In this document: positions 42,632 through 51,325 of the stretch, in pieces
Layout of the letters: every line of letters begins with the position of its first letter
Position numbering within the stretch: position 1 is the stretch's first letter
Assembly (NCBI RefSeq): GCF_001613205.1
Contig: NZ_BDBX01000055.1
Coordinates: 1-64,000, forward strand
DNA from: Nocardia sienata NBRC 100364
GTDB lineage: Bacteria > Actinomycetota > Actinomycetes > Mycobacteriales > Mycobacteriaceae
DNA length: 64,000 bases
Direction: 5' to 3'
Made by a program: the position numbers and the translations under genes
Notes under the pieces: model-generated
The model's input: only the letters and a program-made list of their open reading frames with translations
Told to the model about the DNA's origin: nothing
The model's database searches: none

Positions 42632-43936
42632 TCATCTCCTTGACTGCGCTGTTGTGTCGGGGAGGGGTACTGGCGGGGTTGGAGGGAAGGCGACCGGTAG
42701 TGCTGTCAAGGCCCGGTGGAACGGTCCGGGTCGCCATGTCAGGTCCCCGGCCGGGACGGCCAGGGCCATGTCCGGGATCGCGTCGAGGAGTTGGTCGATC
42801 GCGTCACGCACGATCAGATACGCGAGGGTGCGGGCCGGGCATGCGTGCGGGCCGACGCTCCAGGCCAGGTGGGAACGGTTGCCCGTGAGGTCACCGGCGG
42901 TGACGTTCGGGTCGGTGTTGGCGGCGGCGAGGCTGATCAGCACGGGTTGGTGGGCGGGCAGCCAGGTCTGGCCGATGAGGGTGGGGGTGCGGGGGTAGGT
43001 GGTGCAGAAATTCGCCATCGGGGGGTCGTGGAACAACACCTCGTCCAGCGCGTCTTGGGTTGACAGGCTGCCGCTGATCAGGCCACCGCCGAACCGCTCA
43101 TCGGTCATCATCAACAGCAGTGTGTTGGTGATCAGATTCGGTTGCGCTTCGGCGCCGGCTCCATAGAAGCTCATCAATTGGGCGAGCACTTCTCCTTCGT
43201 CGAGGCCGTGCTCGTGGGCGAGTAGCCGTGAGGTGGCGTCGTCGCCGGGATGCCGGTGTTTGAGGTCGATCAGTTCTGTCAGTGCTGTCCGCAGCAGCGT
43301 CATTCCTTCGGCCGCGCCGACGGTATCGAAACGTGCGGCCATTCCCGCGGTGACCCGTGCCCCGATTTCGGTTGGGCAGCCGATGATCTGGTTGAGGACC
43401 GCGATCACGAGGGGACGGGCGTAGTCGGCGACCAGGTCCGCGGATCCCGACTCGCAGAAGGTGTTGATCAGCGGGACGGCGAGGTCTTCGACGACTGCGT
43501 GCATCGTGTGGCCGTCGACGGCGTCGATGCTGTCCTTCGACGCTTCCCGATAGCGGGTGTGGTCGAGGCCGGTGCTGTAGCGGGCCGCCGGAAGCCAGCG
43601 CATCATCGGCAGTACCGGCGAATCCGTCGGTACTGTGGTCTGCCAGGTGCGGGGGTCGGTGGGGAAGTGCTCGACGTCGTGCAGGATCCGTACCGCGACC
43701 TTATGGCCGAGGACCAGTGTGGCCGGTACGCCGGGCGCGATATCGACCGGCGCCAGATCACCGAATTCCGCACGCAGTTCGGCGTAGACACGGTGGGGGT
43801 CGGCCGCGAATTCGGGGGTGTACATGGGTGTTCGCGGATCACTGGAATTCTCTGGTGATGCGTGCGCGACCGGACACCGGGCCACCGGTCCTGCGCCGGG
43901 ATAAGAGATCGAGGGCATCGAGGGCAAAGAAGACAT
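42632..43936 (-). CDS. Cytochrome P450 with non-canonical K-helix motif
   Basis: 434 residues from the ATG at 43936. The heme-binding loop WSVGPHACPARTLA carries the proximal Cys (about residue 366). The I-helix reads FYGAGAEAQPNLITN, with the usual acid-alcohol pair altered (Ala-Gln instead of Glu/Asp-Thr). In the K helix, where nearly all P450s have ExxR, the sequence is DEVLFHDPP, so Arg is replaced by Phe. Loss of the ExxR arginine is known in CYP157-type P450s of Streptomyces, which share the GPHACPA-like loop. It lies next to a small protein gene and downstream of an FAD monooxygenase, suggesting an oxidative-tailoring cluster. No ferredoxin gene is nearby. Confidence 0.85.
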   Translation of the reverse strand: MSSLPSMPSISYPGAGPVARCPVAHASPENSSDPRTPMYTPEFAADPHRVYAELRAEFGDLAPVDIAPGVPATLVLGHKVAVRILHDVEHFPTDPRTWQTTVPTDSPVLPMMRWLPAARYSTGLDHTRYREASKDSIDAVDGHTMHAVVEDLAVPLINTFCESGSADLVADYARPLVIAVLNQIIGCPTEIGARVTAGMAARFDTVGAAEGMTLLRTALTELIDLKHRHPGDDATSRLLAHEHGLDEGEVLAQLMSFYGAGAEAQPNLITNTLLLMMTDERFGGGLISGSLSTQDALDEVLFHDPPMANFCTTYPRTPTLIGQTWLPAHQPVLISLAAANTDPNVTAGDLTGNRSHLAWSVGPHACPARTLAYLIVRDAIDQLLDAIPDMALAVPAGDLTWRPGPFHRALTALPVAFPPTPPVPLPDTTAQSRR

Positions 43937-44070
43937 GTTCCGTTTCTTCGAACGTGGGTGAGGAGACCGAGAAGCCGGCTCGGTCTCCAATATCTGGGGG
44001 CGACCCGCGAACCCTGCGGGAGGAACTGGCCTGGGGTGACGTGTTCGTCACCGGCACCGACCGGCCAGTC

Positions 44071-44092
44071 AGGTCAGGTCAGGTCAGGTCAG
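44071..44092. repeat. Tandem pentanucleotide repeat at the monooxygenase stop
   Basis: AGGTC is repeated four times at 44071-44090, followed by AG, just beyond and into the stop codon of the leftward FAD monooxygenase (TGACC repeats on its coding strand). Unit-number change by slippage could shift the stop. Confidence 0.7.
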
Positions 44093-45682
44093 CGTGTCGC
44101 GCACGGTCGAGACCAGCGCGTTCTGCTCGGTGCGGGGGCAGCGGACGCTGATGTAGCCGTCGGGCCGGATGAGGCACAGCGCGTCACCCTCGGGTGCCCC
44201 GTATAGATCGTGTACCCGCCGCGAATCGGCAGCGACCGCGCCGACCGGTCCGGGTCCGTGGTATCCAGGCGCGAGGACGACCACCGGTTCGACCCGGCGG
44301 CCGAATTCCCGACGGACACCCATGACCAGCGCCGTGGTGTCCGCGACGGTGTTGGGATCGCGGTGGGTAACCAGCAGAGTGTGGCCGCCGTGCCGCAACC
44401 GTTCGTGTAGCCGCAGGCGTGGGGTGATCTCTACGTCGGGCGCTCGATCCCCGGCCGATACCCCGGCCAAGAGCTGTCCGGAGCAGGTGCTGGCCGGGGT
44501 GGCCTGCCCATATCCGAAGGCCAGTGCCGAGATCCGGCCCACCGCCCGCTCGGTGAACCCGGGTTCCCGGGCGATCGCCAGCCGCTCGGGGACCGGGCGG
44601 CCGTGGTCCATCAGCACCGAGTGCAGTTCGTGGGTGCCTTCTACGACCTGTTCGGCGATCGGACGCCGCTCAGCGTCATAGGTGTCCAACAGCGATTCCC
44701 CAGCATGGCCGTTGACGACGGCGGCCAGTTTCCAACCGAGGTTGAATGCGTCCTGCATCGAGGTGTTCATGCCTTGCCCACCTGCCGGGGAACGCTCATG
44801 GCCGGCGTCTCCGCACACGAGGATCCGCCCGTTGCGATACCGGGAGGTCGTCCGCCGCCGTGTCCGGAACACCGTCGTCCACTCCGGGGTACCCAACCGC
44901 ACCGCACCGCCGAAATGCTCGTCGAGCACCGTCTGGAATGCTGCCGCGGACGCATCTATCTCGCGGGCATCTCCGGTTCCGCTGATCAATACCCGCCACA
45001 GACCACCCGGTAGCGCGGTCGTCAACAGCATGTGATCGCGGGTGATGCGGTAATCGACACCTCCGACCTCCACCGGGCAACCCGATAGCGTCACGTCCAT
45101 CATCCGCATCGCGGTCCCCACGTACTCCGCGCTGGTGACCTCCGCCCCGAGGTAACCGGCGACGCGGCTGTGCACGCCATCGCACCCGATCAGCCACTCA
45201 GGGCGAACCGTTTCGGTTTCGCCGCTGTTCGTATCGCGCAACGTGGCTGCAACTTCCCCGCCGGGGTCGACAGCCACCGAAACCAGTTCGGTATGCCAAC
45301 CGATACTCCCACCCAGCGCAATGAAATGACCTCGCAGAATATCCTCGGTGTCGCGCTGGCTGATCGTCCGGTAATAGGGATACCGACTATCGAGGCGCGT
45401 GAAATCCAACTGCACCTTTTCCTCGAACCCCTCGAAGCGATAATCCATCCACTCGCTCCGCAAACCCCTGTCCTGGAACTCCTCGACGATCCCGACCTGC
45501 TCCAACAACTCCAGGGTGCGGGTATGCACTGTGAACGACCGCGACGTCATCACCGAGGCGGTGAGCCTGTCGATCACCCGACACTCCACGCCACGACGCA
45601 ACAACTCGATACCGAGAATGAGCCCGGTCGGACCAGCACCCACGATGAGAACAGAAACCCGTGAAACACGCGAAAACCACAT
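44084..45682 (-). CDS. FAD-dependent aromatic-ring monooxygenase (full length)
   Basis: 532 residues from the ATG at 45682 (GGAG nine bases upstream). Rossmann GAGPTG at 15-20, the DG motif in WLIGCDGVHSRV, and the second FAD-binding motif ILVCGDAGHERSPAGGQGMN define a class A flavin monooxygenase. The C-terminal 110 residues (about 415-530, from GDRAPDVEITPRL) form the thioredoxin-like domain typical of the PHBH/MhpA-like branch that includes polyketide hydroxylases and rifampicin monooxygenases. It would hydroxylate an aromatic substrate with NAD(P)H and oxygen. It shares strand with the P450 about 150 bases downstream and has a paralogue at 59403-60596. Confidence 0.88.
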   Translation of the reverse strand: MWFSRVSRVSVLIVGAGPTGLILGIELLRRGVECRVIDRLTASVMTSRSFTVHTRTLELLEQVGIVEEFQDRGLRSEWMDYRFEGFEEKVQLDFTRLDSRYPYYRTISQRDTEDILRGHFIALGGSIGWHTELVSVAVDPGGEVAATLRDTNSGETETVRPEWLIGCDGVHSRVAGYLGAEVTSAEYVGTAMRMMDVTLSGCPVEVGGVDYRITRDHMLLTTALPGGLWRVLISGTGDAREIDASAAAFQTVLDEHFGGAVRLGTPEWTTVFRTRRRTTSRYRNGRILVCGDAGHERSPAGGQGMNTSMQDAFNLGWKLAAVVNGHAGESLLDTYDAERRPIAEQVVEGTHELHSVLMDHGRPVPERLAIAREPGFTERAVGRISALAFGYGQATPASTCSGQLLAGVSAGDRAPDVEITPRLRLHERLRHGGHTLLVTHRDPNTVADTTALVMGVRREFGRRVEPVVVLAPGYHGPGPVGAVAADSRRVHDLYGAPEGDALCLIRPDGYISVRCPRTEQNALVSTVRDTLT

Positions 45683-46098
45683 CGAGATATCTCCAACTTG
45701 ATCAAGATCGAAATCGAATCGTGCATCCGTCTGCGACACACGACGGCACCGAATTGGTCGCGACGTCAGCAGCGGAGCTTCGATGAGCGGACGAATGGCA
45801 CGGTCACAGCCTCCAAGTGGTATACGTCGGATGCGCGTGACGGCAGTGGCACACGCCATGGAACGGTGGCTCGGCGTGAAAGCACTACAGGTCTTGCCGG
45901 ATCGCACGAATCAGTTCACCGTCGCCTCTGCCGACCGTCGGTCGGCATGTCCTGACTGTGCCGCGGCGGGGTGTCGCATCTCGACACCCATCACATGCCC
46001 ATCTCAAACTTCTTGTGCCCCTGCCGTCCCCTCTACGATGGGCACCGCCAGCAGACGCAGGGAATCGAAAGGTCTCAAGGGGTAAAGGGGAAACGGCG
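45683..46098. other. Divergent intergenic region, possible transposase scrap
   Basis: 416 bases between divergent genes. A plus-strand stretch near 45855-45965 reads MERWLGVKALQVLPDRTNQF and then a CPDC motif, which resembles the N-terminal zinc-binding part of ISL3-type transposases; it is too short to be sure. Near the right end, TACGAT at 46032-46037 could be the -10 of the HTH gene. Confidence 0.3.
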
Positions 46099-47619
46099 AT
46101 GGCAACACGCCTCAAAACCGTGCTACAGCAACAGCACCTGCAAACACACACAGCGTTCTGCCGCGAATACGACAAGATCGCCGCCACCATCGACCCCGAC
46201 CTCGTCGGATCCGCCCCACGGCGATCGCAGTTCCACCGCTGGCTCTCCGGCGACGTGAAAGGACTCCCCTACCCCCACCACTGCCGCATCCTGGAAAAAA
46301 TGCTGCCCGGACACACCGCCACCGAACTGTTTCAACCGGAAACCACCGGCCGGCAGTACAACGCGCCCGTTATTCCCGCCCGATCGGACAGCACTGTCAG
46401 ACCCTTTGGCTCGTGGTTGCCTCCGGGAGTCGAGTACCCCGAATCAGGCGTCGCGGCAGAGGAATTCGCCGACTCGCACGGATGGTTGGATGGCTCCCGT
46501 CTTCCCTTCTTGCGCATGCCTGCGGGTCGGTTCTTCGCCGGGGCGGATATTCCGGCTGTCGTTGTTGCGGCGGTGCCTGATCGCGGTCGTATCGTGGCTG
46601 CTGCGCCGACCGGAACGGCTCGGTATCCGGCACTGTCCGGCTCGGGGCGATCGGTGGTGGTCGCCCACATCGACGATGCTGATCAGCCGCGTCGCTATGT
46701 GATGGATCGCCGCCGAGTTCGGGCCCGGCTGGCGACCACCTCGCCGGAGGCGCCGCTGCTGTTCCCTCGCGCATACGTGCTCGATGATTTCACACTTGCC
46801 ATCATTTGGGCTGTGACCGGCCTGGACAGCGCGCTGCTGGATGACGACGCCGACTTGGCCGAAGTGGTCGGGCTGCTGGAAGCAAGGACGTCCGACCCGC
46901 ATCTGGCCTTGGGGCGCGATCTCGGCGCCGAATTGTCCCCGGTGTCGAGGATGTGGCTTGGCTCGGAGGTCTGTGCTCGCCATATCCTGCGAAACGCTGA
47001 CACGTTAACCGACACTCCACAGTTCTGGAGCCGGGAACAGCGTGGAGAAGAGGCGAGCACGTGGCTGCTGTTCGGACACAAGTACCGGTATCTGCATGCC
47101 ACGAGCAGCCCGGACTCCGACCGGCCCGTACGCGCATTCTGCGTCCCTCCCGCCGCCGTCCATCATTCCGGACGACCTGAGCGGATACTGCTACTCCTCG
47201 CGGCGGTCCTACACGAATCCACCGGTGTCACCACTGTCATCTGCTCCGAACCCGAGTACACGACCACTCCCGGGTTCGTCCTCGACCGCAACCACCGCGC
47301 GTTGGTGGCCAACTGGGTCAACACCGACCGGATCTGGCAGGTCGACGTCACCGACCGCCGACCGACTCTGCGCGAGTTCGATGACGCGATCCGATGGGCA
47401 CGATCGCGCACTGTCCTGCCCGGTGCATCACCGCGTGACCGGCTTCAGGCGTTGGCCGATTACCTCGATCTGGACTGGAGTTGGCTGGTTCGCCGGGCAA
47501 CTGAGTTTGCCGACAGCGGGATCGCCGGTTTGTGTGCCCCGCGCAGTCGACTGCTGTCGACCGCTGGTCTCGACCAGGCATGCACCTTCCTTTCCAGCCT
47601 CGACGCCGCCGGTCGTTAG
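46099..47619 (+). CDS. HTH-type regulator heading the asparaginase operon
   Basis: 506 residues from the ATG at 46099 (GGGGAAACGG upstream). The first 80 residues look like an XRE-related DNA-binding region (TRLKTVLQQQHLQTHTAFCR, then RRSQFHRWLSGDVKGLPYPH); the large remainder is a mixed alpha/beta domain with no family I can name. It lies 10 bases before an asparaginase gene and forms a cassette with it. Proteins with this layout are frequent in actinomycetes and are usually annotated as regulators. Confidence 0.6.
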   Translation: MATRLKTVLQQQHLQTHTAFCREYDKIAATIDPDLVGSAPRRSQFHRWLSGDVKGLPYPHHCRILEKMLPGHTATELFQPETTGRQYNAPVIPARSDSTVRPFGSWLPPGVEYPESGVAAEEFADSHGWLDGSRLPFLRMPAGRFFAGADIPAVVVAAVPDRGRIVAAAPTGTARYPALSGSGRSVVVAHIDDADQPRRYVMDRRRVRARLATTSPEAPLLFPRAYVLDDFTLAIIWAVTGLDSALLDDDADLAEVVGLLEARTSDPHLALGRDLGAELSPVSRMWLGSEVCARHILRNADTLTDTPQFWSREQRGEEASTWLLFGHKYRYLHATSSPDSDRPVRAFCVPPAAVHHSGRPERILLLLAAVLHESTGVTTVICSEPEYTTTPGFVLDRNHRALVANWVNTDRIWQVDVTDRRPTLREFDDAIRWARSRTVLPGASPRDRLQALADYLDLDWSWLVRRATEFADSGIAGLCAPRSRLLSTAGLDQACTFLSSLDAAGR

Positions 47620-47628
47620 GCTGCTAGA

Positions 47629-48684
47629 GTGCCTACCGTCGAATCTCCACGCCGTGTCACCGCATTCGCCCTCGGTGGCACCATCGCCATGACCGATACC
47701 GGCGGCGGCACTGTGACTCCGACCTTGTCGGCGCAACAACTCTTGGCGGCCGTCCCCGGTCTGGCCACCACCGGTATTGCGATCGACACTGTCGACTTCC
47801 GGCACAAGCCCGGTGCCAGTCTGACGTCAGCCGATATCGCCGCTCTCGCCAGCGAGATCGCCTCCCGACGCGACGAAATCGACGGTGCGGTCATCACCCA
47901 GGGCACTGACACCATCGAGGAAACCGCCTACCTGCTCGACCTGCTCCACACCCCGGACTTTCCGGTGGTCGTCACAGGAGCCATGCGTAACCCGACGCTG
48001 GCCGGCGCCGACGGCCCCGCCAATATCCTCGCCGCGACCCTCACCGCAGCCGATCCCACGATGCGCGGCCAGGGCTGCCTGGTGGTGTTCAACGACGAAA
48101 TCCACGCAGCACACCGGGTCCGTAAGACTCACACCACCAGCACCGCCACCTTCTCCTCCCCCAACGGAGGTCCGCTGGGCTTCCTCACCGAAAACCGGCC
48201 CTGCCTGCTCAACCGCCGCCTACACCGACCGACTCTACCGACAGCGGCACCGGGGGCTATTCCATCACCACATATCCCTATCGTCACCGTGACGCTCGGC
48301 GATACCGGCACAGGTCTACGTGCCCTCTCCGGGAATGTTTCCGGGCTCGTCGTCGCCGGGTTCGGTGCCGGCCACGTCCCGGCCGACCTCGTCGATATCC
48401 TCACCGAGCTCGCTGCCAGAGTTCCAGTAGTCCTGGCCTCACGCGCCGGCGCCGGGACAGTCCTGTCGGCTACCTACGGATTCCCAGGATCGGAGCAAGA
48501 CCTCCTCGCCCGGGGCTTGATACGCGCCGGATATCTCGATCCACTAAAGGCCCGTATCTTGCTGCATACCCTGTTAGGGCTCACTGTCGATCGGGCCGTC
48601 ATCGCCGACGCATTCGCCGTCTCCGGCGGCTACGCCGACCCAGATTCTTGGCCCTGGCCCGACCACCTACGCAAGGAGCATTGA
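47629..48684 (+). CDS. L-asparaginase family protein
   Basis: 351 residues from a GTG at 47629. Active-site signatures are complete: T18 in ALGGTIAM, T93-D94 in TQGTDTIEET, and K166 in RKTHTTSTATF. The length and the ANILAATLTAADP segment fit type I/II bacterial asparaginases. It would hydrolyse Asn to Asp and ammonia; no signal peptide is present, so it is cytosolic. Its stop lies just before the PPC-domain gene, whose ribosome-binding site overlaps the asparaginase end. Confidence 0.87.
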   Translation: MPTVESPRRVTAFALGGTIAMTDTGGGTVTPTLSAQQLLAAVPGLATTGIAIDTVDFRHKPGASLTSADIAALASEIASRRDEIDGAVITQGTDTIEETAYLLDLLHTPDFPVVVTGAMRNPTLAGADGPANILAATLTAADPTMRGQGCLVVFNDEIHAAHRVRKTHTTSTATFSSPNGGPLGFLTENRPCLLNRRLHRPTLPTAAPGAIPSPHIPIVTVTLGDTGTGLRALSGNVSGLVVAGFGAGHVPADLVDILTELAARVPVVLASRAGAGTVLSATYGFPGSEQDLLARGLIRAGYLDPLKARILLHTLLGLTVDRAVIADAFAVSGGYADPDSWPWPDHLRKEH

Positions 48685-48686
48685 CG

Positions 48687-49178
48687 ATGCGCGCCCACGA
48701 ACTCCGCCTCGGACGCTCCTTCGGCCTCGTCTTCGACCACGGCGACGACTTCTACACCGCCCTCGACGAGTTCTGCCGCACTCACCACATCCGCCAGGGT
48801 TACATTCCCTCGTTCATCGCCGGATTCAGCGAGGTCGACCTCGTCGGCGCCTGTGACCGCATCGACGACCCCGCCGCCCCCGTCTGGTCCAAAGTTCATC
48901 TCCGCAACGTCGAAGCATTCGGAGGCGGAACCCTCGCGTACGACCCCGACAGCGGCGAACTCAAACCACACATTCACGTCGCGATCGGACTCAAGGAACA
49001 CGCCGCCTCCGGCTACACCAGCCACCTCCTCGGCGCTACCGTCCAATTCCTCACCGAAATGCTCGTCATCGAAGTCCTGACACCGGACATGACCCGAACA
49101 CCACAATCAGACCTCTACAACGTTCCCCTGCTCCGGTTCGACACCGCGCCCGGCCACGGCGCGACCGAACCGAGATGA
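48687..49178 (+). CDS. PPC (DUF296) domain protein
   Basis: 163 residues from the ATG at 48687, with AAGGAG nine bases upstream inside the end of the asparaginase gene. The whole protein is one PPC/DUF296 domain: ELRLGRSFGLVFDHGDDFYT, GYIPSFIAGFSEVDLVG, and the conserved HIHVAIGL with GATVQFLTEMLVIEV. In plants the domain is part of AT-hook proteins; the bacterial forms are trimers of unclear role. It is coupled to the asparaginase and to the tiny gene that follows. Confidence 0.82.
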   Translation: MRAHELRLGRSFGLVFDHGDDFYTALDEFCRTHHIRQGYIPSFIAGFSEVDLVGACDRIDDPAAPVWSKVHLRNVEAFGGGTLAYDPDSGELKPHIHVAIGLKEHAASGYTSHLLGATVQFLTEMLVIEVLTPDMTRTPQSDLYNVPLLRFDTAPGHGATEPR

Positions 49179-49291
49179 CCGGCGGGAAGCGACTCACCTC
49201 GATCGAAGAGCAGCTCGCCAAGAAGTGGCCACAGCTCGGCGGTCGGGATGCCAAGGACGCTCTGGCCTCGATCCTCAGCAAGCACAGCTAG
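49175..49291 (+). CDS. 38-residue protein at the end of the asparaginase operon
   Basis: ATG at 49175 overlaps the PPC stop (ATGA); stop TAG at 49289-49291. The peptide is hydrophilic and helical (SIEEQLAKKWPQLGGRDAKD), ending SILSKHS. The overlap, the absence of a separate promoter and the plausible composition support translation. Function unknown. It ends against a convergent gene, overlapping it by 4 bases. Confidence 0.5.
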   Translation: MTGGKRLTSIEEQLAKKWPQLGGRDAKDALASILSKHS

Positions 49292-50175
49292 CGGCCCCGC
49301 TCTACCCCTCGGTCTCGACCCCTGCCCGGGGCATCCCTTCCGCCGCGGGTGGGCTGTGGCGGTTCCCGGAAGGGAGATTCAACCCCCGGCGGCGGACGGT
49401 TGATGCGGAGTATGTCTGCGGCCTCGTGTCCGGTCATAGCCGGATGTTCCCCACGGGCCGCAGCTTCCCGATCCAGGCGCACGCGCTCGGCCACCCGATC
49501 GACGGCTTCGCGCCGCCTCTGCTGCTCCTCGCGTATCTGTCGCTCGCGTTCCTGCTTCTCCAGGGCCTCCTTGGCAGCGGCTCGGGTCCGCTCCCTCTCC
49601 TCGGCCTTTTTCTGGACTTCGCGAATCCTTTCCTTTGCTCGAAGCTCCGAGGATTTGAAGAGCTCTGGCTGTTGCTGTTCTCGACTGCGCTCCAGTTCCC
49701 GGCCGAGCTTTTTCGCTTGTCTCGCCTGCTCCTGGGTGACCTCGTCAACACGGAAGCGGTCACCGAAGTCGCGCACCATGTCATCGAGGGCTTTGCGAAT
49801 CTCCTGGTCCGGGGCGCCTTCGATGACAATCCAAGCTCCCATGGCCCTTCTGTCGATCGTAAGGGCTTCGCGGTCCAGCTTGATCTGCTTCAGTGTGAAG
49901 TCGTCGGCTTTGAGCCTCCTGGCGCCCTTGTACTCCCGAAATTCGTACTGGTTTATTGCTCTGCCGGCGTCGTGGATGCGGCGGCCCGAAGCCAGTTGCT
50001 GAGGCACCTCGTGCTGCCAACCCCTGTCGGGCGTCTCACCTCGCATCTCGGCAATGCCGTAGTGAAACCAGCGTCCGATGTCCTGGGAGGTACGGCCACG
50101 CTGGGAACGCTCACGTTGTTCCCGGCGCTCCTGCTCGACAAACCGTCGGCGACGCTCTTCTTCTTCGCTAGGCAT
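49288..50175 (-). CDS. Probable PD-(D/E)xK nuclease toxin-like protein
   Basis: 295 residues. A charged helical N-terminus (1-30) precedes a compact domain (about 60-145) with D69 (RIHDAGRAIN), E81-Y-K83 (EFREYKG) and Q97 (FTLKQIKLD), the order expected of a PD-(D/E)xK endonuclease as found in many bacterial toxins (REase-type). The rest (about 150-295) is a long Arg/Glu-rich coiled coil and a disordered tail. It follows an acidic protein gene by 15 bases in the same direction, which fits an immunity protein. No secretion domain is attached. The nuclease call is an inference from the motif. Confidence 0.5.
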   Translation of the reverse strand: MPSEEEERRRRFVEQERREQRERSQRGRTSQDIGRWFHYGIAEMRGETPDRGWQHEVPQQLASGRRIHDAGRAINQYEFREYKGARRLKADDFTLKQIKLDREALTIDRRAMGAWIVIEGAPDQEIRKALDDMVRDFGDRFRVDEVTQEQARQAKKLGRELERSREQQQPELFKSSELRAKERIREVQKKAEERERTRAAAKEALEKQERERQIREEQQRRREAVDRVAERVRLDREAAARGEHPAMTGHEAADILRINRPPPGVESPFREPPQPTRGGRDAPGRGRDRGVERGR

Positions 50176-50190
50176 CCCCCCGCCCCCCGA

Positions 50191-50778
50191 TTAGATCAGG
50201 CCATGTTTTCGTTGTAGGTCCAGGCCTTCATGCTCGAGTCCATGGGCCTTGGCGTAATCGACGGCGCGCGAATACCACTCGCCTACGACCGCAGATCCGA
50301 ACTCCGCGTCCGGCGAGTCGAACAGCATGTTGACCGGGAAGTCGGCTTCGTCAGTCCAGTCGTATCGGATCGTCGGCCCGAAGTTCTGAAGTCGGCCGTC
50401 CTCGGCGAAAAGCACTCTGCCCATTGAGGGGTCGTTGATCCAGCGGCCGTCGCAGTGCCTGACGAAGTATTCGCCGATGTAGGCCACGAACGCATCCACC
50501 AACTGGGTCTTGTCGGCGTCGAACAGCGCGTCTTCGTCGACGAAGAAATAGTCAAAGGCGTGGTCTAGCCAGTGCAGCGCCATCTCGTCGCTGTAGCGAT
50601 CAACACCCGATGGCATCGGACCTATGGGCTTGGCCGAGCCGGTCTGAGTCTTCCAGTCGGCGGGCACCCTCGGCAGCGCTTCGGTAAACAGCCAGTCGAT
50701 CACCCCCGCGATGCGTTCGGGGCTCGACCACACCACCCACTCCGGATCGTCCTGTGCCGCCACGTCGATCTCATCCAT
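50191..50778 (-). CDS. Acidic protein, possible immunity partner
   Basis: 195 residues from the ATG at 50778 (AAGGA upstream; a GTG three bases earlier is equally possible). It is strongly acidic and rich in Trp, Tyr and Phe (HWLDHAFDYFFVDEDALFDA), with the alpha/beta pattern common in immunity proteins, but I do not recognise a family. It directly precedes the nuclease-like gene in an operon. The acid charge complements a basic nuclease. Confidence 0.5.
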   Translation of the reverse strand: MDEIDVAAQDDPEWVVWSSPERIAGVIDWLFTEALPRVPADWKTQTGSAKPIGPMPSGVDRYSDEMALHWLDHAFDYFFVDEDALFDADKTQLVDAFVAYIGEYFVRHCDGRWINDPSMGRVLFAEDGRLQNFGPTIRYDWTDEADFPVNMLFDSPDAEFGSAVVGEWYSRAVDYAKAHGLEHEGLDLQRKHGLI

Positions 50779-50850
50779 CACTGGTCGATTCCTTCCCCTT
50801 GTGTCCACCAACCCGATTCGGACCACCGCAGCGTACCCGCCGGTTCGCAC

Positions 50851-51027
50851 GATCTATCGCTCTCAGAGGAGACGAGGAAGCAGACCGATGCATCCGTCAA
50901 ATCGGCGCTCTCGGGCGCCACTGCGGTGGCCATATCCAGAAACATCTCGGCAACGACGAGATGCAGCAGCTGTCGCGCTTAGCGGTCAAGGCGGTGTAGG
51001 TGGTGTGTATGCCGTCGGTGACGGTGG
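50851..51027. other. Intergenic stretch
   Basis: About 180 bases; a plus-strand frame ending at 50999 (GALGRHCGGHIQKHLGNDEM, then LSRLAVKAV) might be the tail of an unknown gene but has no start. No supported feature. Confidence 0.3.
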
Positions 51028-51315
51028 TTGTTTCACCCCAGTGCCGGGGCGGGTGGGCATTGTCTGCCCTCCGATACCCGCTACCTGGCATGGCGGAGCC
51101 GCGAAATCGGACACGGACGCGTCTGGTCCCTCGACTCGGCAGCGCACTATATCGCCGCGGCCTGCGGAGACGGGACAGTCCGGCTCCATTCGACCGCCGA
51201 CACCGACCAATCGACAGTGCTGGATACAGAGGCACGCCGCATCTGGGCGGTGGCGATAGCACAGTCCGGCGACCGGCTCGCCGCAGCGGGCGACGACGGC
51301 CGGGCCCGGGTATAG
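51028..51315 (+). pseudogene. Remnant of a WD40-repeat protein
   Basis: Reads two partial WD40-type repeats: VWSLDSAAHYIAAACGDGTV then RLHSTADTD, and RRIWAVAIAQSGDRLAAAGD then DGRARV and a stop. The pattern (His-Gly, 25-30 residues, GDGTVRL) is characteristic, but only about 95 codons are present and there is no start or effector domain. It is probably the broken end of a larger signalling or NTPase gene. Confidence 0.55.
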
Positions 51316-51325
51316 CTGCACCTGA

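Noticed and set aside
45783..46085. 100-codon plus-strand frame as a gene
   Set aside because: Only a short CPDC-containing portion resembles a transposase; the rest is antisense or promoter sequence.
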